This document shows positions 32,397 to 42,894 of a stretch of 64,000 bases of DNA, piece by piece. How positions within the stretch are numbered: the first letter of the stretch is position 1; the number at the start of each line of letters is the position of its first letter. The stretch comes from Micrasema longulum (Eukaryota > Arthropoda > Insecta > Trichoptera > Brachycentridae). The stretch lies in NCBI GenBank assembly GCA_022494885.1, contig JAGVSM010004978.1:62001-126000 (forward strand), written 5' to 3'. The notes under the pieces were generated by a model, which was given only the letters and a program-made list of their open reading frames with translations, did not search any database and had not been told where the DNA came from. The position numbers and the translations under genes were made by a program.

Positions 32397-32735
32397 ATCA
32401 TCATAATCCGTATTCGAACCTGATGGTGTATAGGGCGCTGCATTGGTACCCTCAATGCAGTGTGACTTAATAATCTGTTACATTAAGGTAAGGTGATCAG
32501 TCTTATGCTTCAGGTACCAGGGTAGAGACGGTAAATTGTGGAAGGGAAAACCCACCTTTAAAATTAATATATGATGGCAAACTTGCCAGGAATTCAATCC
32601 GGAACCTCAAGCATGATAGATACGTCAACTACAAGGCGGAATTATCTCAACTCGATTCGATTTCAGAATTTTACCTGACAATACTTATCGAGTCGAAAAC
32701 ACTCTTCCAGGATTCTGGTTCTATTACGGTTGTTT
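32397..32735 (-). mobile_element. Composite SINE (leader, head, body, tail), nearly intact
   Basis: Minus strand: leader with CCAGAATCCTGGAAGAGTG, then ATCGAATCGAGTTGAG; head with GGTTCCGGATTGAATTCCTG; body with CTGATCACCTTACCTTAATG and CAATGCAGCGCCCTATACAC; tail ATTATGATGATG. It abuts the J1 LINE 3' UTR at about 32,720-32,735. Confidence 0.78.
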
Positions 32736-32968
32736 TACTGTAGAATGTTTTATTATTTAAATTTTCTACTGAATATGCTGTATAATTTGTAGGTTAATTT
32801 ATTCAATATAAATCTTGTATAATTTTTGGTATATTATTTTTTTATACATCTTGGGTATAAGGTAATTCATGTTTAAAAAAAAAAAATATTAAGCCAAATA
32901 TGTTAATATTATAAATGTTTGTAAAAGGCAGATTTGCCGTTTATGTTTATAAAATAAAATAAAATAAA
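32720..32968 (+). mobile_element. LINE family J1 3' UTR, 5'-truncated
   Basis: It reads TGTTTTACTGTAGAATG, CTGAATATGCTGTATAATTT, then AAAGGCAGATTTGCCGTTTA and an (AAAAT)n tail, as in the copies at 1-324 and 56.2 kb. No coding part remains. Confidence 0.78.
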
Positions 32969-32969
32969 A

Positions 32970-33150
32970 AGGTAAAAGAAGACAAAGGGGGAGTAGAAGA
33001 CGAGGTAGGAGAAGACAATGAAAAGGAAAATGAAGACGAAAGAGAAAAAAATATTTACGAAGAAGATGGAAAGGTGGTAGCAGTATAACAGGATTCTTGT
33101 TAAATTTTATCTACATGTGAATGAACACTCGCAACAGATCTCTAGCAAAA
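32970..33150. other. Purine-rich run
   Basis: GAAGA/GGAAA-rich simple sequence follows the LINE tail; no gene seen. Confidence 0.4.
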
Positions 33151-33430
33151 TTCCAAACGGGAAGAAATAGTAGGCATATTTCACTTTGGCGGCAGTAAAT
33201 TCTCCCTCATCCCGGTAGATATTTTTTTATCGCACGCACACTTTGTATGCAACGCGAGTCATGTCTCACTTTCCACGTGCGTGGATTTCGTCGTTAAACT
33301 CCCGTGTGCACGGCTGGACCTTGATCCTTTCACGGGAGAGCTCGGGTTAAAGGTTGGGTCGAGCGGGATTTACACACATCGGGAAGAAATCTGTTTTTAA
33401 AATCTACAGAAATTGTGCTTGACGTCACTA
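33150..33430. other. GC- and CpG-rich island, single copy in window
   Basis: About half GC in a strongly AT-rich setting, with CCACGTGCGTGG, CCCGTGTGCACGG and GGGTCGAGCGGG. No frame looks coding and no repeat family matches. It may be a regulatory element or promoter of a gene outside the window; this is inference. Confidence 0.35.
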
Positions 33431-34247
33431 AATTTACGAGGCATTCGCAAATAATACGCGAACGTAAGTATTAAAAAAGGACTTTATTCACTTAAAGTGT
33501 TTAAAAAAACAATAAACAAATTGGGTGCTGTGAATAAGGGTTCACGATTTTTAAAAGTACTCAATTAAGTGTGACTTTTTATTTTGTACGTTTTTAACCA
33601 TATACAAAACGCACTTTGTGGCAGTGCTTAGTCAATAAAATTATTAGCAATTACACAGGAACCTCTTTTTAGAAGGGGAATACGTTCCACACCGTGATAA
33701 AAAAGTATACCAAAAAAATAACAATGCTGAATAGGTTTCTTTGTAAAAGAAAACAATTCAAGAATTAAAAATAAAACGTTTAATATTCATTGTACCACAT
33801 TGTATTTTTCCATTTATATGAAATGACATCAAAATATCGTACCACGGGTCATTGTCTATATTATACGCCAAGTACGTAAATGAGCGATGAAGGGAATTTC
33901 AATAACGGATATACTCGTATGAAATTACATCACTACACATTGTTAAATTAATGATGCAAAAAAAAATGTTTAACTGTGTAAAAAAATAAAAATAATTTTA
34001 ACTGAATATGCCACTATTCATAACTTTAAATGGAAGTCTTAAAATTATATAAGAGATTTTATCAATAATTGAATTGCCAATTTTACTGATAATACAAAAA
34101 AAATTTTTTAGTAACCTCCGAATTTTGAAATTTATGCTAAAAATGAAAATAAAGTATTTTTTTACGCGAATTTTAAAAGTTGGATAAGTAAAAATTATTC
34201 ATTGATTTATTTATCAAAAGTATACAAAAATTAACATATAAATTATC
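33431..34247. other. AT-rich, nothing recognised
   Basis: No supported feature. Confidence 0.4.
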
Positions 34248-34288
34248 AAGTCCTACTGAACTGCATAAAATGCAGTTCGTCAGCAGGT
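34248..34288 (-). ncRNA. PLE end with CTGACGA and perfect stem
   Basis: Minus strand: GCTGACGA then ACTGCA/TGCAGT, a perfect six-pair stem with a short loop, then TCAGTAGGAC where GAAAC would be expected. It resembles the other PLE-end motifs but has lost the GAAAC box. Confidence 0.35.
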
Positions 34289-34489
34289 GCTTATAGTTAA
34301 GTTCTAATATACATACATAAACTAGTCTCTTAAATTCTATAAACATATGAAAACTCTTATAACTATGGAAAAAAAGAAAATATGTACATCGAAAATATAA
34401 AAAAAATAATAAATTGTCCTAATAATAAAGAATAACAAAAAAAAAAACAATAAAAAGAACCACGTTCTAAAAGCCAGATTTTCAGCAGC

Positions 34490-34640
34490 CGTCTTTCTCA
34501 TGAGCCAGATAAGTTTTTTTGATTTTTTATATTTAATGGGAGCATATTATGCATTTTTGGTAAATTGTACTCTAGTGTTCTTTTCCCGTATTTATTATTG
34601 AATTTAGGGAGAGCTAGTTCATCTACACTAGTGAACCGAG
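34490..34640 (-). mobile_element. LINE C-terminal fragment (L2/CR1-like)
   Basis: The minus strand reads VNTRFTSVDELALPKFNNKY, then GKRTLEYNLPKMHNMLPLNI and KNQKNLSGS-stop. The LP---N--YGKRT--Y--PK-WN-LP--IK pattern is that of L2/CR1-type protein ends. Confidence 0.66.
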
Positions 34641-34711
34641 TATTGACACAGTTAGAAACCGTTTTTGTTTTCTAATAAAAAATCAGCATTCACCATCTTG
34701 ATATTTAGAAT

Positions 34712-34942
34712 TCATCGAACCTTTCTTTTATCTAGACAATCCATCAATAAGCGGGTGACTGTTAAATCGGTTCTATATATCTCTCTATCCAAACAATATT
34801 CGACACTATTATTCCTGCCAAAATCCATTCTGTCTTCCCGAATGAATTCGCGGTAGGTTATCCCCATGTCACCCAATTTCGTCCGCTTAGTACGATATTT
34901 TTTTACAAAACATTTATGATTAGAGTCAATAAAATCTAACAC
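34712..34942 (-). other. Unrecognised coding-like frame
   Basis: An open frame of 76 codons, MLDFIDSNHKCFVKKYRTKR then GDMGITYREFIREDRMDFGR and YCLDREIYRTDLTVTRLL. The charged, balanced composition and non-AT codon choice look more like real protein than other short frames here. It lies just upstream of the minus-strand LINE end (34,490-34,640) but does not resemble that part of a LINE protein. I do not recognise it. Confidence 0.35.
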
Positions 34943-34963
34943 ATTTGGATTTAACTATCTTCA

Positions 34964-35135
34964 GCGGCCTCCGTAGTGTAGTGGTCAATACGCCCGACTC
35001 ACACATATAAGGTTCCGGGTTCTATTCCCGGTGAGAACACAAATATTTAATGTGATTTTTCTCAGGCCTGGGTGTTCTGTGATGTAATTCACCACTGTAA
35101 TTCGGTCTCCTGGCCTGTTGTGGTGCAAAAAAATA
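34964..35135 (+). mobile_element. tRNA-derived SINE, family A, full length
   Basis: Head GCGGCCTCCGTAGTGTAGTG, B box in GGTTCCGGGTTCTATTCCCG, body CTCAGGCCTGGGTGTTCTGT and GTAATTCACCACTGTAATTC, 3' end CCTGGCCTGTTGTGGTGC plus an A run. The 3' piece also occurs alone at 45.61 kb. Confidence 0.82.
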
Positions 35136-35169
35136 ATTGAATATATATTTATACATATATATATATATT

Positions 35170-35489
35170 ATCCAGTAAATTGCTACAAAATAAAGAACCA
35201 TTTATTGAACCCAAAATATAAGAATCCCCTGGAAACGGAAGCTGTTTATAAACTAAGTTGCCAAGGATGTGGTAAAGTGTACATAGGACAAACAGGGCGC
35301 ACAGCAATAAAAAGTATTGACGAACACAAAAGAGCGTGTAAAATTGGGCATCCTGACAAATCTGCAATAGCGGAACACTTTATAGACACCGGACATTTTT
35401 TCGCCTTTGAACCGAAAATTTTGTATAAACCCAGTAATTACAGTGCACGAATAATAAAAGAGACAATTGAAATACACAGACACTCAAAT
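35170..35489 (+). pseudogene. PLE GIY-YIG endonuclease, 5'-truncated
   Basis: The frame reads NHLLNPKYKNPLETEAVYKL, SCQGCGKVYIGQTGRTAIKS, IDEHKRACKIGHPDKSAIAE and IIKETIEIHRHSN. The paired VY and YIG motifs, TGR and the downstream glutamate fit GIY-YIG nucleases of Penelope-like elements, which nick target DNA. The arginine expected before (I/L)-EH is serine here (KSIDEH), which may weaken catalysis; the 21-kb copy keeps arginine. The frame then runs without a stop into LINE sequence at 35,490. The reverse transcriptase is absent. Confidence 0.86.
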
Positions 35490-36180
35490 CACCTACTCTC
35501 CAAAATTAATCTTAATGTCCCTTTTCGAGTGACAAGAAATAAATATTTATTCCATCTGCCAATCTGTAGTACTAACTGCACAACACTATTCCCTCTATCG
35601 TTCTGGCTCTAACTATAATGCTATTTTTTCATCAATTGATATATTTAACACGTCCCTCAATTTATTTAAAAATAAATTAAGACTCATTCTTTCTGGCTGC
35701 GATACGTCCCACTTGCTGTTTAATGATGCTCACACACCTGAACACTTAATCCCACACACATACACACAAACACACCTCAACACTTATACCCGTATGCAGA
35801 GACAAAACTTAAGGTGAGGAAAGTACATTCTAATCTCAAATGCGGAGAATAACCCGAAGGTGAAGACAATAGAATGTACTTTCCTCACCTTAAGTTTTGT
35901 CTCTGCATACGGGTATTACTCTCATACAAATACACATAAACACACCCTTTTTGTTGAACCACAATTTAATATGTATTTTTTTTTTGGTTACTAATTTTTC
36001 ATCAAAGTTTAAACATAAACTGAGATTTAATAATTCTTACTGAATATTGGATATTGATAAAAAATGAAATGACTTGTGAAACATGTTAATGAAATTTTGG
36101 ACACTGTAGAGTCCTGCTTAGAACAGGTTTCCCTAGTGAGAAGGTATCTTAAATAATTTTTGTAAAAATAAATAAATCAT
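35490..36180 (+). mobile_element. Jockey-like LINE 3' end joined to PLE
   Basis: HLLSKINLNVPFRVTRNKYL, FHLPICSTNC, and then in another frame SIDIFNTSLNLFKNKL, matching the LLSKI-F-VP-R--R---LF--P--RTN / DIF--SL--FK--L end of Jockey-type proteins. The 3' UTR ends about 36,175 with AAAATAAATAAATC. A 131-bp palindromic insert lies in its UTR. Confidence 0.74.
35786..35916. repeat. Perfect 46-bp inverted repeat with 39-nt loop
   Basis: Arms 35,786-35,831 and 35,871-35,916 are exact reverse complements, beginning ATACCCGTATGCAGAGAC. Perfect identity over 46 bp amid decayed sequence suggests recent origin or a fold-back insertion. The loop contains ATGCGGAGAATAACCC. Confidence 0.85.
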
Positions 36181-37700
36181 AAAAATAAATTTTTAAAAAT
36201 ATACATACATATATTCATAATAAATTGAATTAATTCTAGTTCTCAGAGAGCAAAAAAGGATACCTTTTCACCATTAATTTTAAAAGTGTTAACACAATTT
36301 TCAATTCGATTAAATAAGAGTTGACTTTCGCTTAGCGGATTATGGCTATTTAAATTTAGCAAAAAGTATTTTTTAATTTTATACATAAATTATCCACGTA
36401 TCAAAGCGTGGACAATTTTATCACGAAACATCGCGAATACCTAAGATTTCTCAAATGATACGAGAAAAAAACACCATATTTGAAAAAAATAATAATTTTA
36501 TATGCATGATTTTAAAATAAATTCGAAATTATTAATTATTTCCTCTTTTCCCCCTTTCCTTTCTCTTACCTTATTAATAAAAGTAAAGGAAGATTAAAAT
36601 CCCGACAATGATTCTAGCAAATAATCCCGCACACGAAATTTTTCCACTACAAGGGGACAAATGTGATTTATTTATCTCACTTAGGTGGAGAAAGGACAGC
36701 GATTTTTAATTTGGAAAAATAAGGTTGTTCAAGAAATGTGGTATCATTCAAAAGCAGAACGCGACGGGAAAAGAGACGGGAGAAAAAGCTTTCAATTGTT
36801 TTGTGTTACATCAGCGAATAAAAATCACCAGGAAAGCGCCTAAAAAGTTACAAGCCATCGCAACATCACTAATTTTTTTCGTATCTCAGAAAAATATACA
36901 TATACAAATACTTTGTTTATTTTTATTTGCATGATTCCTTATCACAAACTCTTAGGGATTATTAAATCTTAAAAAAATACATGATTATTGAAAGTTGACG
37001 GAGTTACTAACTTATTTTTCTTTGAAGAAAACGACTATAGATTTGAGAGGGAACTTCTTCTATCAACGGGTGTTTAAAAACGTGTTTTTTATGCAATTTT
37101 TTAAAAATTAAAATATTCTAGGCCCCTTACAAATTTTCCTTGCCCGATATGTTAATATATCTACTAATTACGCCGATGTGTGTTTCAAAGCAAGTCTAGC
37201 AAAAGTGGTTTCACAAAGAATGTTGTGACAATTCCGAACGTGTATTCAAGACCATTTATTCAATGTATTAAACATACCCTTCCCCTCGAAGACAGGAATA
37301 AATCACAACCTCGTGGCACTTGTACCGGCCTGATAAATAATTGAATTGTCCCGGATAACAACCGGAAAATAAAATTATATTCAAGGAAATAAATTTAAGT
37401 AAAGGTGGATTTGTGGCCAAATTTAATTATATCAACTGTGTTTAGTGAGCAAAATTTCAAATAAATGTTTTTTTTGCTAATAAAAACGAAATTGAAAACG
37501 AATGCCTTCATAAACTATTCTGATGAAAATATTAAAGCAGCAGGCGCCAAATCACATAAAACATCAACAAACGTAAAACATAAAAACAATAAGCACAAAC
37601 ATAAAACAAACGTAATTTACAGCAAATTTTTAAATAAATTAAAGTAAAATACAATATATAAAACTAGTGGATGAAAATTGTTATATTTAAAAAAACCTAG
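36181..37700. other. AT-rich; moderate-GC patch at 36.59-36.85 kb
   Basis: No gene recognised. A 69-codon frame at 36,725-36,934 lies in the patch but has no domain signature. Confidence 0.4.
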
Positions 37701-38542
37701 TTCATTATTATTCTTTGAAGTAGGGGGTTAGTGCTATTTAAGCTCCTGGCGTCACTACGATATTTGAAAATCTATTGTGATGGGTCTCTGTGAATTAGTT
37801 CTCGCCCTCCAAGCACAGGTCATTAAAGAGCCTGGCTACTGAGTGGAATATGAGAGTTCTCATTTTGCAAAATCACCGCCTGTAAGCCAAGATTTGTAAA
37901 TTAACGAGCTATTAGGTATGGGTCCTCGGGTAAAACCAGTGGTCCCCTGAGGATGTGTCTTCTTTTATGATAAAAAGCATCACATTCACATATAAAGTGT
38001 ACAGGTATTGCCTCATGTGCACTGCAAAATCTAAATCTAGAAGTTTTAGAAAAGTTCATTATAGCAATGTGTTTGTACAATCTACAGTGCCTTGTCAGGG
38101 CTCTAGTGATAACCTTTACTTGATTTCGGCTGAGCTTTTTTAGGTTGAAAGCAAACCTTCGCGAGTACCCTTTTATCGGTTCCTTCACTTGGTGTTGACT
38201 AGGTACTTTTTGCCAGAACATTATGCTTCGCTTCCTGGCCCATGCCCTAAGCTCATTGCGAGGAGCACATTTGGGCGACCCACAGAAAGGCTCGGGGCCT
38301 ATTGAGGCTGTTTCAGCTCCCAGCCTTGCCAAACCATCAGCTGCCACGTTACCGTTGATATTTGAGTGTCCAGGTACCCAAATTAATATAATACTGTTAC
38401 ACTCACTGACACAATTAAGCACCTGTAGGCATTTGAAGGTTAATTTAGAATTGATCTTGACCGAGCTCGGTGCTTTTAGAGCAGCCTGACTGCTACACAG
38501 TACGAGTACATACTTAAAACCAAGAACATACTTAATACGCAA
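37700..38542 (-). mobile_element. LINE 3' end with RNase H domain
   Basis: The minus-strand frame 37,901-38,542 (213 codons) carries an RNase H region: VLCSSQAALKAPSS, then SIILIWVPGHSNINGNVAAD and GLARLGAE. The consensus SDSQAAL aspartate reads serine, so a catalytic residue is lost. Next come LTRHCRLYKHIA and FRFCSAHEAIPVHFICECDA, which match the C-terminal Cys/His motif with its first cysteine changed. RNase H marks the I/Loa/Outcast/Nimb group of LINEs. The reverse transcriptase is missing. The 3' UTR runs to about 37,700. Confidence 0.86.
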
Positions 38543-39159
38543 AACTATTGAAAGGACTGTATTCGCAAGGGATTTAAGGACTTCATGAAAAAGATTTTTT
38601 TATTTAATCAAAGCTGGTTGATAATATTATGCACTACACTATCACCGCTATATAAGAAAATTCGATCAAAAAAATATTGTGTGATGTCATGCCTAATTTT
38701 TATATTTATTAAAATAAACGAAAGTACTTACGACAGACCATTTCTTCTCAACGAAGAACACACCAAAAACTCAAAGATAAAAAATAAAACTGGAAAACAA
38801 GGAATAAAAAATATCAATACACTCATACCTACTGATTACATTTTCGAAACTTAAAATAAGAAAATGATGACTTCGCTCGAAACTTACCTGAAACAACAAG
38901 AAAAAAAATATTTTACAAAAATCCAGAGATAAAAACAGTTCAAAAGATTTTCTTTACATATAATTAGACCTGGAAATGTGGTTAGGTGGTAATAAAGGTT
39001 TGTAAAAGAAACAGAAAAGGTACGGGTCTTTTTTTTTCTTGAGATAAAGGCTTTGTTCAAGTTCTAAAAAACTTGAAATTCGATAAGTTGAAGGGAAAGA
39101 CGTATGGATGTAAAGGTAAAGTAATATGTTGTTTTATTTTACATATAGTTACATATCTT
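38543..39159. other. AT-rich, nothing recognised
   Basis: An 89-codon frame at 38,585-38,854 has no recognisable domain; not called. Confidence 0.35.
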
Positions 39160-39350
39160 TTATCTGGGTCCAGGCAAATCAACAATACAGTTCAGTATGT
39201 AAAATAGAACCAGAACCCCGAACGAGTGTTTTAGACTCGATGCTTACTCTCAGGTAAATCTAGTGGAGTTCGAGTTCGTCTACTATTCTTGAGGTCCTGG
39301 ATTCGACTCCTGGCAGGGTGGACGTGAAATATCGGTTTAAAAGATAGTTA
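39160..39350 (+). mobile_element. Leader-bearing SINE (family E), plus strand
   Basis: The leader begins near TCTGGGTCCAGGCAAATCAA, then AGAACCAGAACCCCGAACGA and TTAGACTCGATGC; the head contains TCCTGGATTCGACTCCTGGC and a GGGTGGACGTGAAATAT junction to the body. The plus-strand copy fixes the order leader, head, body. Confidence 0.72.
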
Positions 39351-39780
39351 TATGAAAAAGGTAGTTGGATATGAGGTTTCTTAATAAAATTGTCAACTTA
39401 ATTGATAGCCAAGAAATTTTTGGAAACATTTTACATCATGTCCCTTTTCCATAGAATTCGTCATTCTTAGACATTCTGCGCTCACAGACTAATTATATGA
39501 AAAACAGCACCCTTCGAAGAATACATACTATCTATAATGGCAGTTTTAGTGACATAGACGTATCATCGCGCGTCATTGCGACGGCAATACAAGTTACGTG
39601 ATTTCTTTTTTATAAGAGTATTTTCCATTTCTCATTAAGATTAGGTACACAATTTTATTTTAACAACATGTAATTAAACAATATTTCAAAATGAAATGAA
39701 ATATTTTAATGTTTGTTTTCAATAAAACATATTTAAAAAAATCTGTCATCGAAATGATATACCCAGCAAAACGGCTCGAT
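39351..39780. other. No recognised element
   Basis: No supported feature. Confidence 0.35.
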
Positions 39781-39784
39781 TAAT

Positions 39785-40033
39785 CAGGGCCCTGATTACA
39801 ATGGGAAGTTAACAGAGTTATCTTCGACTGTTTATAAAGAAAAACCGATATTTGTGTACGAAAATGAGTATATTTGCATGAACATTTAAAGTATCTTTGT
39901 CGGTAACCTGTAATTGAACATGTTTAAAAGAAAAAAATACATGCATATTCTGTTTTTCATACAGAAAACTTAATTTTACTTTGTAGATAAAATCAAAGAT
40001 ACATGTTAACTTCCCATTGTAATCGAGGCCCAG
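39785..40033 (+). mobile_element. MITE family GGGCC, copy 2
   Basis: Left end CAGGGCCCTGATTACAATGG, right end (reversed) CTGGGCCTCGATTACAATGG, interior matching copy 1 across its length (for example ACGAAAATGAGTATATTTGC). About 249 bp. Flanks do not show a clean TA. Confidence 0.82.
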
Positions 40034-40480
40034 GTCTGTTAGACGTTTTAAATTTATCTTCTGCTCAACCTTTCCGTATAACGTCTACCTGTATCTAATG
40101 AATTGTTGGTTGGGAAATTTTAGTTCTAAATATAAATGTACATGGAAACAGAAGGGGACGAGAGGAGATTAGGGGCGAAACTATACAATGTCTGCTTTCT
40201 TTTATGTATTATTATTAATTTTAAATATTTTTTTAGTATCACTTAATTTTTCTCCTCGCCTTCTGCATCCATAGTAAATGTGTTTTTTTTTCTTTTTTCA
40301 ATTGTTCTTTTATACCTTGTATTTTATTCGAAGATTGTATGATTTCTATAACAAATAAATATACTACAAAATTCAACTGTTCCTGGACTGGCAAATGAAG
40401 GGTAAAATTGATCACCGTACTTCCCATATAACGAAAATGATATAAAAACGGAGCAATTATAATTTTATTATTTTCTTTTA
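40034..40480. other. No recognised element
   Basis: AT-rich; nothing supported. Confidence 0.35.
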
Positions 40481-40765
40481 AGACCTAAATTCCATACAAG
40501 TCATGGTCAAAATAGCTTTGTCTTCAAAGGTGTAAAAAATTATAATAATCTTCCTAATGAACTAAAAACTATTAAAACTAATATATCAATAAATAAATTT
40601 AAATTATTTTTTTGAACTCGTGTAAAAACAACATTAAATTTAAAATTCGTATGAATGAATTCTTGTTTTATGTTTTTTTCTTTATATAACTTATGTTTTT
40701 ATTTTTCTTTTTTCTGTACTCGTATTTAAAATTACGTATTTAAATTATGTAAACTCTTATAAATA
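40481..40765 (+). mobile_element. LINE C-terminal fragment and 3' UTR
   Basis: Frame 40,481-40,615 reads RPKFHTSHGQNSFVFKGVKN, then YNNLPNELKTIKTNISINKF and KLFF-stop. The R----G-NSF-F-G---YN-LP-ELK / S---FK pattern is the C-terminus of a Jockey/CR1-type protein. AT-rich UTR with an AATAAA-type end near 40,765. Confidence 0.7.
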
Positions 40766-41190
40766 AACAACTAAAACTGTGTAAGTCACTTTCCAAGCAC
40801 AATAGTTAGTCTCTTTTTTTGGAGAGTTACAGTTATAACATTTACTAGACGTGTAAAAGTAGATGTGTTTAGAATTTTACAAAAACATGTACTTTTTATG
40901 AAATTTATAAATATAAAAAAAAAATTAAAAAAAGACTGAAAAAGCCCACATAATGGTAAAACTGTTATTACTTTTTAATATTATTGTAAAATACATAATT
41001 TACTGCCTTAGAACGGGGAAGCTATCTCTAGTTAGGCATTTTAAATGAACCACCAGCAAAAATATATATGTTTACTTTTACTACTTAATTAATTTGTTGA
41101 ATAAAGAATTCATTGTAAATTGCTGTAAAAATATGTAAAAAATAAATCAATTAATTTAAGTACCACTGCAATGTACAAGGTGCGGATACG
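40766..41190. other. AT-rich, nothing recognised
   Basis: No supported feature. Confidence 0.35.
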
Positions 41191-41192
41191 AA

Positions 41193-41418
41193 GCCACCAC
41201 CACCATTTGCTTTCCGTTCTAATGGTGCATGGAGCACTGCATTGGTACACCAATTGCCGCGTATCTCGATCATTTTTGTTACATGAAGGTAAGATGATCG
41301 ATCTTACACTTCGGGTACTAGTCCAGGGACTATAAAATATTTTAGTGTAAAAATACCCTTTTAAATAAATATTTAATATCAACCATGCACGGTAGGCAAA
41401 CGCGCTGACCATTACAAT
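41193..41418 (-). mobile_element. SINE family D
   Basis: Minus strand: head portion with GTAATGGTCAGCGCGTTTGC, linker with (AAAT)n, body AGTCCCTGGACTAGTACCCG, and a tail drifted to GGTGGTGGTGG (seen as CCACCACCACC on plus). The B box is lost. Confidence 0.75.
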
Positions 41419-41419
41419 A

Positions 41420-42374
41420 GAAAGGGAAACGCGCAGAAAGAGAGACGATAATAAGATCTCTCTCTAACCAGAAAATGACGAGGTGGTAGATTTTTAAAAG
41501 AACAGAATTTAAGGAAATGCAACTCAATGCAAGGATTAAGAAACATAAAGAAAAGGTGAGCAAAAATAAATGCAGTGTCGGAATTACTTTTGTACAGAAG
41601 TATTATTGAGACGCAAGAAAAACTGGTGGCTATTATAACGTTACTACACGCCATTTTCCCGTAGGGAAGAGTATTATAAAATAAATAATAACAAAAGATT
41701 TTGAACATCATTATTTAATGTATGGCGGGCGCAGTGTTTAGACAGCCGTAATTATTTTTAGGTACAAAAACACGCGATATTTTAAGAAGGGCATTTTAAA
41801 AACACATTAGTAACAGCAAAATAATAGTTCATTATTTACAGAATTAGAAAATGCAGCACACCTTTGGATAACAGTAAATACAAATTATGAAGTGAATTTT
41901 AGAACATTGAGAAATGTAACACAGGTATCATCGAGGAATATAAATAAAGTAAAACCTTGGTTTACAGTATACACAAATTAAAAACCATTATTTATTCTGA
42001 TTAAGACACGTATTGAAAGTAAAACAAACAATATTACGGGCAACTGGTTCAGTGCTTAATCGAGAAAATCAATATTTAAGGCGGGAATAACAAATATTTG
42101 TGTATCGGAGTGAATTTTCTAGAGAAACAACAATAAGAAAAAAACGGGAAACTGACATTATTTGTGAGGTAAACCCTATCCAATATTTGCAAGATTAAAT
42201 GTAAACGAATAAGGTTAACGCGAAAATCACGGCCAAACTGTAAACAAGGGAGGCCAAATCTGTGCGAGTACGGCACGGTCGCGGTCGACTCGATCGTGTC
42301 AATATACGCAATACGCATGTTTCACAATCTTACAAAAAACGGCTTCATTTTCCTGTTTTTACATTTAAAAATAT
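41420..42374. other. No recognised element
   Basis: Several 70-100 codon minus-strand frames overlap here, but they are low-complexity and without domain signatures. Confidence 0.35.
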
Positions 42375-42530
42375 CTATCCTCACCCGGTGGCGCATAAGG
42401 CACTGCACTAATACTACAATTTCAGAATATCAGGATCATTTTAGTTACACGGAAGGTTAGGTGATCCGTCTTCCACTTAAAGAGCCAATCCAGGGACACA
42501 AAACATCAAAGTGTTTAAACTACATAGTAT
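42375..42530 (-). mobile_element. SINE family D, body only
   Basis: Plus-strand GTGGCGCATAAGGCACTGCA, TACACGGAAGGTTAGGTGAT and CCAATCCAGGGACAC match the family body; the tRNA head and the tail are missing. Confidence 0.65.
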
Positions 42531-42544
42531 AAAAAAATGCGTTC

Positions 42545-42690
42545 TAATGATTCACTTAAAATATTTTAATATGGAAGCTATTTTTGACGAGTTGTTAGAA
42601 AATTCACTATTAGAAAAGTAAAATAAAATTAACGTTGAGTGGAGTTCGAGCCTCGGATGCGTTAGTCCGCGACACTAGCTACGGGACCGC
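42545..42690 (-). mobile_element. tRNA-derived SINE, family C
   Basis: Minus strand: TTGCGGTCCCGTAGCTAGTG head and a B box in GAGGCTCGAACTCCAC; upstream on plus, TGACGAGTTGTTAGAAAATT is the body shared with 51.52 kb. Confidence 0.65.
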
Positions 42691-42860
42691 AACCCAAACG
42701 AACGTAAGGTTAGGCAGAAAAGATAGAACGCTACATCACTCTAACTTTGCGTACATATCTCGCTTCCCCTACATTCATACAACTTTTAATAGACGCGCGC
42801 CGACTATTCCGACTTTTACCATGTCTTTCTCGGTCTTCCTTTATTTCTGCATCCATTAAC
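42690..42860 (-). mobile_element. RTE-type LINE 3' scrap
   Basis: Plus-strand CCCCTACATTCATACAAC and TTCTCGGTCTTCC parallel TTCCACATTCATACATC and CCTTGGTCGTCC in the RTE-type 3' end at 59.94-60.09 kb. Low similarity by eye. Confidence 0.4.
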
Positions 42861-42894
42861 AGACCACAACCAGATTAAAAATAATAAATCTTTA

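Noticed and set aside
41110..41711. Several overlapping minus-strand frames of 70-100 codons
   Set aside because: Low-complexity hydrophobic translations overlapping a SINE; no domain signature.
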